Of a stretch of DNA of 64,000 nt, positions 48,301 to 58,391 are shown one piece after another (within the stretch, counting starts at the first letter, position 1; every line of letters begins with the position of its first letter). Source of the DNA: Aulostomus chinensis. Taxonomy: Eukaryota; Chordata; Actinopteri; Syngnathiformes; Aulostomidae. Under the pieces are notes generated by a model. It did no database searches. It was not told the DNA's origin and saw only the letters and a program-made list of their open reading frames with translations. The stretch covers positions 10,576,144 to 10,640,143 of the forward strand of contig JBBMOA010000012.1 in the NCBI GenBank assembly GCA_037954235.1. The letters run 5' to 3'. The position numbers and the translations under genes were made by a program.

Positions 48301-48520
48301 CAAGAACACCGGACTTAACATTTGATGTTAAAACATTTAAATCCGTACTGGGGCATTTTCCTCTGAGCCTCTAGCTGTTCCACCTCAAACACAGCAATTA
48401 CCACTTTCACTAGAAGAACCCAAGGAAAGATGAGGCTTCAAGGTGTCTCCTAGTTGTTTTTTTTCCACTGGTGTTATTCACTTCGCCTCACTTTTTCATT
48501 TCCTGTTTTCCTCCGTACAG
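42398..48520 (+). other. pkp4: pkp4 intron 3
   Basis: A 6.1-kb phase-2 intron. It is mostly AT-rich single-copy-looking sequence with T runs (near 44650, 45000) and A runs (45540, 47380, 47700). I see no exon, RNA gene or recognisable element in it. Confidence 0.85.
42412..42462. repeat. degenerate CA-rich tract downstream of a donor
   Basis: Interrupted CA units (acacacat, acccacacacacaaac, gccacacacaccaacac) start 14 bases after the GT of the coding exon 2 donor. CA-rich RNA near donors is a known hnRNP L binding context. Confidence 0.85.
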
Positions 48521-48555
48521 CTCATCTGAGAGGTCCCTGCCTTGGAGAACTGCAG
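48521..48555 (+). CDS. pkp4: pkp4 coding exon 3 (35 nt, residues 81-93)
   Basis: This short exon follows the acceptor tcctgttttcctccgtacag and ends at the donor GCAG|GTATGT. It reads (AG)C TCA TCT GAG AGG TCC CTG CCT TGG AGA ACT GCA G, that is SSERSLPWRTA. It matches the region of mammalian PKP4 where a Ser-rich segment is followed by a PW pair. At 35 nt it is not a multiple of three, so skipping it would shift the frame; inclusion is required for the full-length protein. Confidence 0.93.
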
Positions 48556-49546
48556 GTATGTTAACTCAAGAGGTTTTCTTCATCCGTGCTTAATTTGCTG
48601 GCTCAAACGCATCACCACCACTGGAGGGATTTCTCTCAGACCTCTTTAGTCTCTGTTCTGTTCTGTTCACATCCTGAACAGATCTTCAAGAGAGGAACTG
48701 ACAATGAATTGAGTGTACTAATGTATTTCATGGCTTATTAATTGCATAGTGAAACTTAGCACAATTCTGTAATGGTCATTAATCTTTTATTGTCGATCCT
48801 GTCAGATGAGCCTGTGGGGGGGTTATAGTTGTACATATGCACTGGGAATATTAATACTATTCTGGGTTTTTTTCTCATTTGCTCCCCATCTCCTCACTGA
48901 ATACATTTCATTAGTGTTCAAATAGAGCTGGGAACTAATCACAATTGCTGTTATGCTTTTGTATTGATTTCTCATTGTACTGTAGATGATGAATGGTAGT
49001 CAAATGTGGTGATGTAGTTTTTTTCCAATCTAAATGAATTAAAGTCTTAAATGTGTGGTGCAGTGCATTATGGGCCAGGTTTATCTGTGAGGTCATTGAC
49101 CTCAGGAGCTGCTCTGTGTCTCCACCATCTCACAGTTTGGAATAGATGTGTTGCTGTGGAAACCAGCCTTCTAGCCTCAAGTAATGTCAATGCAGTCACA
49201 CCTTATGTCTACTGAGAGGAGGGAACAGAAACCCCGATGAAAGCTGACTGTCTCTTTTTGTTTTCGTTTCACTGCTTAATCGTAACACATTCACCTGACG
49301 GATCACACTTTTTTTTTTCAATAAAACCCACTTTGGAAATCTGTAATCCCCAAGCCAAAGTAACTGTTATGCAAAGTGTTGGAATCCAGTGAAATAATGT
49401 GTAGAGGAACTGATCGTCTGGTTAGCTTGACTGCTAACTTGGTAGGGGTTAACTATTCATGGAGTCATACTTTATTTTGTAAAACAGAAGAGTAGAAGAA
49501 GCGTAAGGGGATGCCTGAGAGTTACTTAGTGTGTGTAAGTGTATAA

Positions 49547-49547
<1 letters not shown>

Positions 49548-49588
<41 letters not shown>
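49548..49588. repeat. CATA/CA microsatellite
   Basis: Three CATA units pass into a CA tract of about 30 bases and then TATA-rich sequence. It abuts the left end of the Tc1-like element, whose AT-rich flank is typical of TA-target insertion. Confidence 0.9.
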
Positions 49589-49591
<3 letters not shown>

Positions 49592-49620
49592 ATAATAATT
49601 TTATATATGTATATAATACA

Positions 49621-51152
49621 CATAGTACAAAAGTTCTTGACAGGTGTGAAAAGGGCTATAAAATAAGAATTCTTACAAAAATATAGACAATTGTTTATTT
49701 TTATCAATTTAAAAAATGCAAAGTGGATGAACAGAGAAAAAAAACTAAATCAAGTCAATATTTGGTGTTACTACTTTGTCTTCAAACCAGCATCCATTCC
49801 TATAGGTACACCTGCACAAAGGGATTCAGGGATTTTGTGAGATTATAGTCAAGCAGATCAACCAGTGATACCAAACAGATGCTAATGATCATTAATTTCA
49901 CATGTTGGTTGAAACACAGTCATTAACGGCTGTGTAGGAGGCTTAAAACTGGATGAGGAGGAGCCAGACTATGTTTCCAAGGTGAGGCTGTGGAAGACAG
50001 TTTCATATCACAGGGTATACGCCATGGCAAGATTGAGCACAGCAACAAGACACAAAGTAGTTAGACTGCAACGGCAAGGTCCCTCCCAGATAAAGATTTC
50101 AAAGCAGACTGGGGTTTCAAGATGTGCTGTTCAAACTCTTTTGTAGAAGCACAAAGAAACGAGCAACGTGGAGGATCGTTGACGCTGTGGTCGGCCAAGG
50201 AAACTGCAGCAGATGAAATACATCTCAAGGTTATTTCCCTTCAAAATCAGAGGATGTCCAGCAGTGCCATCTACTCAAAACTGGCAGAAACCAGTGGGAC
50301 CTAGGTACATCTATCTACTGTCCAGAGATGTCTGGCCAGAGGTGGTCTTCATGGAAGAATTGCAGCCAAAAAAACTAGACCTCCCACATGGAAATGGGGC
50401 CAAGGGACTCAAATATGTACAAAATCATAGGAACTGGGCTGCAGAAAACTCTCGGCAGGTGCTCTGGACTGATGAGTCAAAATTTGATTATTTAATTGTT
50501 TGGCTGTAGCAGGAGGCAGTTTGTTGGCCGAAGGGCTGGAGAGAGGTACAAGAATGAGTGTCTGCAGCATGTTGGAGGTTCCTTGCAAGTTTGGGACTGC
50601 ATTTCTGCGAATGGAGTTGGAGATTTGGTCAGGATTAATGGCGTCCTCAATGCTGAGAAATACTGGCAGTAATCACCATCAGGGAGGTGTATGAGTGGCC
50701 CCAAATTTATTTTGCGTCTGGACAAACATGCAGCCAATGACACTGAGAACTATATTCAGCGTGAAGAAGAAGTAGTCCCAGAAGTGATGGTATGGTCACA
50801 ACAGAGCCCCCATCTGAACATCAAGCCTATCTGGAATTACATGAAGAGATGAAAAGATGGTTTTAGGAAGCCTGCATCCACAGGCTGTCTGTGGTTCCCC
50901 GAGACTTTTGGAACAACCTACCAGACGAGTTCCTCCGAAAACTGTGTGAAAGTGCACCTAGAAGACTGATGCTGTTTGGAAAGAAAGGGATGGTCACACC
51001 AAATATTGATTTGAATTAGATTTCTCCTCTGTTCATTCATTGCATTTTAGTAATTGATGAAAATAAACTATTAATACTTTTACCATTTTTAAAAGCATTC
51101 TTAGTTTACAGCATTTTGCCACTTTGTTCAACTTAAACTTTTGCACATGTAT
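49621..51152 (+). mobile_element. degenerate Tc1/mariner-type transposon
   Basis: The ends at about 49625-49675 and 51091-51150 are imperfect inverted repeats about 55 bases long: tacaaaagtt...aataagaattctt against the reverse complement gcaaaagttt...aactaagaatgctt. The length of 1.53 kb is usual for Tc1-like elements. Next to each end is a TA dinucleotide, the usual target. Confidence 0.8.
49940..51018 (+). pseudogene. broken Tc1-like transposase
   Basis: Fragments in more than one frame match a Tc1 transposase in order. A helix-turn-helix region comes first (around 50090-50300, including SLQNQRMSSSAIYSKLAE). Then comes QVLWTDESKFDY, holding the first catalytic Asp (about 50470). After a stop, a frame-shifted counterpart of the HGG...VW.C.S motif follows near 50570-50630. 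The last part is MVWSQQSPHLNIKPIW near 50790-50835. In this last motif the usual SPDLN Asp is His and the catalytic Glu position is lost. Several stops and frameshifts interrupt it, so it cannot encode an active enzyme. Confidence 0.8.
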
Positions 51153-52654
51153 ATTAAGATTACCTTAAGATTCATGAATATAAAGACTTTTACACATCAT
51201 GATTGTCCTGACTGTTTGCAGTTTCAGACTATAAATATAACTTTAAAACATGCAGCAAAAATCACCATGAGGTCACTGTTGCAGACATTTACTAGTGGCT
51301 ATGAAACATTTACCATAAATTAAAAACAAATTAACTGTGTGTAGTGTAACTAGGATGATAACTCTTTTCCAAAAGTGAATAAAATTAATTTGTGAAGGGA
51401 AATTTACATACCTTTTTTTATGGAGGAAATGTCTCAAATATGTCCCCCCCCCCTTTTTTTTTTAAAGCTATGATGGTAAACCTTGCGCTATGAAACCAGA
51501 TGCTACCTGTGTGACAACTGACAGATCTGTCAGGACGGTCATGTCGACATCATCATTGTTACATGTGCAAAACTTTCAGAACACCTTGATCGTGCATGCA
51601 TGTTTTCAGTTTCATCTTCAGTGTGAGCAGAGAGTTTCTGTCTACTTTATTTTCCAGCACCTACCCGGCTTTCTGGCGTCTCATTTATCAAACGGGGTCA
51701 AGGCTCAGTATAGAATCGCTGTGGTCTAAAACGACACACTGTGTTCTAGACATAGAGGTCACTACCACAGTGATGGGAGACAAAACACGAGTTCAGCTAT
51801 GTCATAATTTAGGTGTTAAGCGCAATTGTGTGCTATAGTTTTGTTTTATATTACTGACATTACCATCTTTGACAAATCCCTCTATCCATTTTGATTATGT
51901 AATAATATAATGAAAATACACAAAATGGCTAGAATAGCCCTGGCAGTAATGATTATGTTTGCTCTCATCTAGGCTTGTAAGTCAGGTTATTGAAGCTGAG
52001 ACAGAGAGGAGGCAGACCTTATTTTAGCTCACTCTGCCAGATGCGTGATGTCTGAACTGGACCCCAATTGAAACGGACTTCAGTCGATCCCATTTATAAA
52101 CTGGCAAATCCCCTCAGAAGTCCACAGGTGGGAATTCAAGATGCTGAGCTGTCAAACTTCATATTCATTCACGTACCAACTGGCGGTGCAGCATTTGAGA
52201 GAGCCTTACTGCCAGTGTTTGCTTGCCAATTCTCTTCCACTTGCAGCCTTTTGTTTTATTGGTTGCAGAACAATCAGCTGTCAGCGGTCACGCTCATCTC
52301 CAGTATGGAATCATTATACACCTGGACATTAGGAGGTTAATTTCAAATACTGTTGGCTGCACTGGTCGTCGTGCATGATGAGAGGAGGGTGTTCGGAAAT
52401 GTTAGTGGTGAAGCCATTTGGAGCTCGACTCTATAAACACCCCTGAAATGAAATACTTTTCCAAATAGGCAGCGCAGTAAAATTTAACAACTCAACTGTA
52501 CACAAGTATGAAATCAATGTTGCAGAAACGATTGTCTGTTTTCTCAAAACTCCCTCAAATTCCAGCTCTTGTTAATCTCTCAGTCCAAAGCCAAAAGTCT
52601 GTTTCAGATCCAAAGTTCTCTTTTCTGACTTTCTGCTCTGATGTCTCATCCCAG

Positions 52655-52786
52655 ATGCCTCCGCCTCTGGGGACGCCAAGTCACGGGTGACTGACAGCTC
52701 CCAGTCACCCAGCTACCGCATCAGGACTGAGTCAGAGCAGGTGTCTCTGTACTCCCCTGAGCAGTCCTCCCTCCATGAAAGTGAGG
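52655..52786 (+). CDS. pkp4: pkp4 coding exon 4 (residues 93-137)
   Basis: The acceptor ctgatgtctcatcccag is followed by 132 nt. The first two bases complete Asp; 43 codons follow, and a final G joins GG of the next exon. The peptide contains SPSYRIRTESEQVSLYSPEQ and ends SLHESE-G, matching the IRTE.EQ..LYSPEQ.SLHESEG stretch of mammalian PKP4. The boundary at 52786 is chosen because it reproduces that conserved junction, although the donor there (GAGG|GTCTGT) is weak. A stronger donor, GAAA|GTGAGG, lies six bases earlier in the same phase and would replace SEG by Arg. Confidence 0.93.
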
Positions 52787-53189
52787 GTCTGTTATTACTT
52801 TCTCTCCATCTTCTGCACTTTTGTTTTCTCTAACTCACATTTACCATCCCACCTCTTTTATACGGCAATCATTCAAGTCCAGAATGTTATTTAATAATAC
52901 AGAAAGCCAGCTCCGTCATCCACCATTATCTTTCTGTACTGATATTTAATGCTTTGAGTGACAATAATACAAATGATTAATCACCACAGCTTATAAAGTC
53001 TGAGTGATGGACTAAGGGACATCACTCACTCAACAGTTATCTCCTGCCGTGCCATTTGTCATTAGGACTGCTGTCAAGGCAAAGGTCACATCCATTATGA
53101 AGCCATGATGTGCCCGTCTTCAGCTCCTCAAACCATTACCTCTCCTCTCTGTTTCATTTGTGATTGTCTTTACTCCTTCTCCCTCTCAG
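52787..53189 (+). other. pkp4: pkp4 intron 5
   Basis: A 403-base phase-1 intron ending in a strong pyrimidine tract (tactccttctccctctcag). Nothing else is recognisable in it. Confidence 0.9.
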
Positions 53190-53383
53190 GGTCCACAGGG
53201 AATTCACGTAGCTCCACTCAGATGAACTCTTACTCGGACAGTGGCTACCAGGATGCTGGCAGCGCCTACCTCAGCAACCAGAACCTGGGCAAGGCTGAGC
53301 TGAGGATGCAGCACTCCTTCCCTGGAGCTGGCACAGGCACCCTGATGAGGAATGCCCGGGCTGAGGGCCAGGCGTCAGCTCAG
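53190..53383 (+). CDS. pkp4: pkp4 coding exon 5 (residues 137-201)
   Basis: Two bases finish Gly, then 64 codons run to the donor CAG|GTACTG. The peptide STGNSRSSTQMNSYSDSGYQ is almost identical to mammalian PKP4 over this part, and later NARAEGQASAQ also has a clear counterpart. The segment is Ser-rich and lies in the head region that precedes the armadillo repeats. The other two frames of this exon are closed by stops within the first dozen codons, which fixes the phase. Confidence 0.98.
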
Positions 53384-53871
53384 GTACTGCCATATGCACA
53401 TATTGCTGCTATAAACCACATTTAAGAGCTTATGACATTTTTTTTCATGGCTGCATCTGAGCTTTAAACTCATGACAACGAAAGAGAAACACCAAATTTG
53501 CAATTAATTCTGGTTTTGTGTGTGTGTGTGTGAAGGTGTCAGTGTAATTTAAGGTAGACAGGGTACACCGTGAACTGAGCACCACAATATAATCATGCTT
53601 CATACAGTGTCGTAAACAGAAACCACTGAGACACCAAATGGCCCTGTCACACACTGCACAGGGGGATGGGAAAATAAAACACAAATAAAGCCTGGAGAAC
53701 AGGCTTGCCCTGTAATGAATTTGCTTATCCAATGCTATGTTATTTAGCATTTTATTATCTTTGCAGAGGTCAGGTTATAGCAGACAGTGTAGCATGATTG
53801 GTAATGATTTGTATAGCCTCTTATAGACTGGAGAAACAAATGAAAGCATATTTTTCCCTCCTGATCTGCAG
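53384..53871 (+). other. pkp4: pkp4 intron 6
   Basis: A 488-base phase-0 intron with a short GT run (about 53516-53533). The minus-strand open frame at 53445-53750 has no family resemblance. No element recognised. Confidence 0.9.
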
Positions 53872-54448
53872 GCTCCAGGAGTGGCAGCAGCAGTGCCTGG
53901 CCGTGCAATGCGGAGGGGGAACTCAGTGCCTTCTCGCTCTCACTCGCCAGCCTATGCCAGCAGTATGTCTCCCTCCCGCGGCTCCCTGCGTGCCTCAGCT
54001 GGCAGTGCCTACGGCTCACCCATTGTAACTGAACCCAAACCCCTCCCCAGCATCTTCTCTACCACTTTGCCCTCTGCTCAGCGCACCAGTACCCCCGGTG
54101 GCGGTGACAGTGGCTCGCCATACTCAACCCAGAAAAACTCCCCTGCTGCATTGCGACGCATGGGCTCCACAAACTCACGGTCGGGTAGCTGTACAACATC
54201 ACCCTATCAGGCTTCTGCGGGGTCATCCTCAGGCCGTATGGGCTCGCCGCTGACAATGGTGGATAACATCAACCCTCAGCTAACGAAGCGGCCGAGTCAC
54301 TCGTCATCTCCAGTCAGGGCTAGTATGACCGCCGTTCCCCAGCACTACAGCTCCACTCTTCCCCGTTCGTTGCTCCACAACACTGACCCCTATGGACCCC
54401 AGAGTTATGATATTTATGAGAGGATGACACGACCTGACAGCCTCACAG
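53872..54448 (+). CDS. pkp4: pkp4 coding exon 6 (Ser/Pro-rich head, residues 202-394)
   Basis: After the acceptor cctgatctgcag come 192 codons and one base, ending ACAG|GTGCTC. The peptide includes GRAMRRGNSVPSRSHSPAY, SPSRGSLRASAGSAYGSP, a central Ser/Thr/Pro-rich part, SSSPVRASMTAVPQHYSS and finally YDIYERMTRPDSLTG. These follow mammalian PKP4 in order, where the same AMRR, SPSRGSLR, MTAVPQH and QYDIYERM motifs occur. Many Arg-x-x-Ser and Ser-Pro sites suggest regulation by phosphorylation, as is usual for this region. The open frame runs on to 54573 only because it reads through the intronic CA repeat; the exon ends at 54448. Downstream exons with the armadillo repeats are not in the window. 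Confidence 0.98.
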
Positions 54449-54451
54449 GTG

Positions 54452-54453
<2 letters not shown>

Positions 54454-54513
<60 letters not shown>
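54454..54513. repeat. (CA)30 microsatellite adjoining a donor
   Basis: A pure 60-base CA tract begins at the sixth base of intron 7. It is complementary to the GT tract at 54671-54728. Confidence 0.98.
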
Positions 54514-54515
<2 letters not shown>

Positions 54516-54664
54516 GTGTCCAACTATCTTTGCACTATTGTATAAAACGTATCCATATACCTGTCGATGGTGAAATGTTTTGTGTCTTGAGAGAAGAGAG
54601 GAGAGCTTTTTCAGCTTTTCTGCCTTTCTTTTTCCATTGAAATGAAGCTTAAGAGGGTGTTAAA

Positions 54665-54670
<6 letters not shown>

Positions 54671-54728
<58 letters not shown>
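54671..54728. repeat. (GT)29 microsatellite
   Basis: A pure 58-base GT tract, 157 bases after the CA tract. The two could pair in the pre-mRNA. Confidence 0.98.
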
Positions 54729-54730
<2 letters not shown>

Positions 54731-56055
54731 GGGCAATGGCAAAACTCTTATGCAGGCACACAGCATGGTGTTTGACCACTGAGAGGAACAGAGTTGTCAT
54801 GCCCTTCAAATTAGCGAGCTGAAGTGTGTTACACCCCCCCCCCCAAAAAAAAAAGTTGTTTACATTTTATTTACATAAGAATATGTGATGATTACTTTGC
54901 AGTGTAGGATACTCATATTAAGACAATGCTATGCTCTTGTTGGCTCTTTGCTCCGCACGCTGAATGTGAAGGGAAGAAGTGACTGTGAGGTCAGCAGTTA
55001 CTTTGGAGTGCAGCCAACAACTAGACCTTGCAAGAAGCCGAACATTAGCTCAAAGAATTTAGTAGGCTGCTTATCGCAATTAGTTTTGCTGTTTGCAATA
55101 GAATGAGAATTGGAACCTAGTATCTCATATAGCAAATATATGGCTTTTTGTGATGTGTTGTGGTTTATAGATTGTTGGATAGCATTAGACCTAAAAACCA
55201 TTCCTCCAGTGGGCTAAACTGGCTTTAAACATGACACAAATGAGAAGAATGTCAACTCCTGTCCATGCAGGGAGGAGCGTGAGGGGAGAGACTGATAAAT
55301 ACTCTATTTATGAGCTGAACGAGAAAGAATGTCTTTGTTACTGAAGCTGTCTCTGAGGTGCAGTTTTGTTAATTCTACACAGGGCCTTTTTTGCAGAGGT
55401 AGTCATATAGGATGTAGTGTCAAAGTGGTCTTTAAATCAAAAAATGTCAAGTTACTCTTGAAAATTCTGTCTTTATTCCCAACACGCACAATGAAAAAAA
55501 AATCCTCTTCCTCTTCTGGATTAACTCAACTTTATTCTCAATACTTCCAGTTTTTTTCTTGACATATTCTCTTATTTCTTGAAGTGCGTAATGAAAAAGA
55601 AAACTGCTTACTTTAGACTTTATATTCAACATTAAGACTTTGTCTCACAGTGTATATAGAAAAAGAAAACCTCTTCCCCTGATTCCCCCCCCTTGATCCC
55701 TGGCACCAATACGCAGGTGGAAATTACCCCATTAATTAGTCCGACGTGCTCTTGTTTCTAAGTTTAGATTTGAATCTAACTAATGAAAAACTAATAGTAT
55801 CATTGTCGTATTCGGTCAACTTCGGGGCTTTGCCAGCGCGTTAGTTGACTTTGGTCATGAATGTTCTCAATATACATTGTTGATGATGACAGTTTCCCGC
55901 CAAGTAGGTAAGGATTCTACATGTATTGACGTCATGAAAAAAGGGAGAGAAAAGGCAAAAAAAAGAAGCTTTGATTCAGCAAACTACTGAATTGATGTTA
56001 TAAGGTTAATGGAGTGTTTTCTGCTTGACTTCCTGCTGCCGGGGGATATCCTCAG

Positions 56056-56082
56056 ATGCCCTGGTTGATGATGACATTCAAG
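56056..56082 (+). other. candidate 27-nt in-frame microexon of pkp4
   Basis: Between atatcctcag and AAG|GTGAAC lie 27 bases that, in the phase left by the preceding exon, read DALVDDDIQ plus one base. The insertion would keep the frame. TGCTGC about 20 bases upstream resembles the UGC signal used by the neural splicing factor SRRM4 for microexons. I know of no such insert in mammalian PKP4. Confidence 0.25.
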
Positions 56083-56097
56083 GTGAACATTTTTTGG

Positions 56098-56126
56098 TTG
56101 TGTGTGTGTGTGTGTGTGTGTGTGTA
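56098..56126. repeat. GT microsatellite
   Basis: About 28 bases of GT repeat, starting about 15 bases after the candidate microexon donor. Confidence 0.9.
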
Positions 56127-57587
56127 TGGAGTTTCTTCATCATGCTAAATGTGTCGTGATCCATGTTAGAGCTGCATGTGTGCATGTCATTTCCTTTTCG
56201 CTCTCGGGTGAATGATCTCCTCCAACCATTTTTATTTAATGGGAAGACTTGTAATGTTTTCACCTTTAAGGTTGTACTATGATTAACTGCCAGTCTGCAC
56301 AGCAGCTCCGGGGGATGTGGCTAAGAATAGTATTACAGTTTGTGTTTCATTCTAATCGATGTCCGTATTCATCGTGATTGACACTGAGTGCTTCTTACAT
56401 CAGACTTCAGAGATGGTATCATCAGTGGCATTTATAGGTGCATGTAACAGGAATCAGAGTGATTTATATTGCCTAGAATAATATCTTTCAGGATCAATAA
56501 TCCCGCACCACTGTGATTTAACATGTAAACCTCAGAAGAGAGATATCCTTTAAACACAATCAATGAAAAATAGTAGCCCCGCATGCAAATTTGAACATTC
56601 GTCTGCTTTTACATTTGAACAACTGTTTTCAATATTGTCTTAAAATAACTGCCTAGTCATTTTTTGACAAAAAGTTTTTGGGTGTTTTTTTTTGCCTAAA
56701 AGAACTCCCTATGATGTTTTGTCTCCATTTTTTTGTGTTTTCTGAAACACATGGGAAAAAATGACTCAGGCGATTATTTTAAGAAGGCGGCGATATGTTC
56801 GTCAATTATGAGATGATAAGTAGCAAAACTAATCACTGAGTTTGGAAGCATCATGCGTTTACTATTATTACTTTTGACAGTGGATTAAAAGAAATTCTTC
56901 AGGGAAGAATGAAAGCATGATGAAAAAATAAGCGCGTAATTACAAAAAAAAAATAAAATCTGCTGCCTCCAGTCATTTTATCTCCTATTTCTTGTTTTCA
57001 TAATTATGTGAAGCAATACTTGTAACTGGAAGTTTAATTTTGACGATGGCCAGCACTTCATCTATGACTGGGGCTACGGCGAGGCTTGCATTGTCCCTGA
57101 GTCAGTTGATAGTTCTGTATAGTCAGGCAGTGCAGGAGGATTCCTCCCAGTCTGGTTGGCACTGGTTGCTGGCAATTGATGTCAGTCTCTTCTTTACTGG
57201 GTATATAAACCATCCCAGAATCACTCAAAGTAATTTCCTTCTCTTGTGGACACGTTTGAGCCGCTAAAGATTTTTCTTGTTTTTGGACCCGACATGCATA
57301 AGCGGCACATTCTGATTATTTAATTGTTCCGATTTTATTCAAATACAGTTTCTTTAATCAGCAATTGCTCTCAACAATCATTGTTATTGTGCCATTTAAA
57401 AGAACATATTTGTAATCATTTTCAAGATCATTTTGTTGCTATACCCCTCATTACACACACACACACACACACACAAACACACAAACACACGCTGCTGCTG
57501 TGACTGATGATGCCGCAAACTGACACAAATAGGTTTCCATCCCCCTGTCTTCTGAGGAAAATGGGTTTTACTTGCCCTTATATGGGC

Positions 57588-57740
57588 GGTTCGATCATTG
57601 GCTCTTAATTTCCAAGTGCTCAAGTGTCCTTGAGCAAGACACCGAATCCTGAGCTGCTGCCATCAGGCAATTTCATTGTGAATCTGTGTGTGAATGAGTT
57701 GAATGTAAGACCATTAGTGCCATTATGTTTGGAAAAAATG
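57588..57740 (+). mobile_element. degraded SINE, family B
   Basis: It contains a tRNA B-box-like word ggttcgatcattggctc (the start of the intact SINE pattern), then gtccttgagcaagacaccgaat, also found in the element at 4498. The A-box part is not recognisable and the 3' end is diverged. Confidence 0.65.
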
Positions 57741-57990
57741 AAGCTTGTATCCTTTTCCATTCACTTATCTAATCCGGTCTCTTAGAACTCAGGCTACGCG
57801 GGTAATCAGGGATTACGCTCACTTGCACCATTGTAACCTGGTCACTGGGACAAGAACTAACATTCACCCTGGTTACAAAAGCACTGACGCCGAGTGGTAT
57901 ACCTTTGCTTCTCTTCCTCGTGTTTTTCTTTTCATGCAACTGTTTTGTACAACATTTTGTGTGATGCCAAAAAGAAGAATTGTTTGTAAC

Positions 57991-58391
57991 TGTTATCAAC
58001 ATCAGGGCGGCGTTGTGGTGCAGTGGTTTGCACTCTTAAGGACTCTTAGGAAGAAGGTTTTGAGTTCGAGCCCTGGCTCCATCACAGGATCTTTCTGTGT
58101 GGAGTCTCCATGTTCTCCCTGTTCCTGTGTGGGTTCTCTCTGGTACTCCAGCTTCCTCCCACAGTCCAAAAACATCAAGAGGGGATGAGGCTGATTGATA
58201 CTCTAAATTGACCGTAGGTGTGACTGTGAGTGTGAATGGTTGTCTGTCTCTATGTGTTGGCCCTGTGATGGACTGGTGATCTGTCAAGGGGGAACCCCGC
58301 CTCTCTCCGAAGGCTGGGATAGGCTCCAGCCCCCCACAGGATAACAGGAGAAGCAGTAGACAATGGATGGATGGATGGATGTTATCAACAT
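57991..58391 (+). mobile_element. full-length tRNA-derived SINE, family A, with target-site duplication
   Basis: The 377-base body (58003-58379) starts gggcggcgttgtggtgcagt, contains the B box GAGTTCGAGCC at 58062, then the conserved ctccctgttcctgtgtgggt and tgtctgtctctatgtgttgg parts, and ends in an ATGG tail. Exact 12-base duplications TGTTATCAACAT flank it at 57991-58002 and 58380-58391. These show a retroposon insertion. The open frames across it are non-genic. Confidence 0.93.

Larger units (their letters stand above)
48556..52654 (+). other. pkp4: pkp4 intron 4
   Basis: A 4.1-kb phase-1 intron, over a third of which is a decayed Tc1-like transposon (49621-51152) next to a CATA/CA microsatellite. 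Remaining sequence on either side shows no gene or other recognisable element. Confidence 0.85.

Noticed and set aside
53881..54573. A single-exon protein of 230 codons
   Set aside because: It is the pkp4 coding exon 53872-54448 read from a GTG and continued through the intronic CA repeat; the His/Thr tail is not coding.
57745..58188. Open frame of 147 codons
   Set aside because: More than a third lies in the tRNA-derived SINE at 58003-58379 and the rest has no family resemblance.
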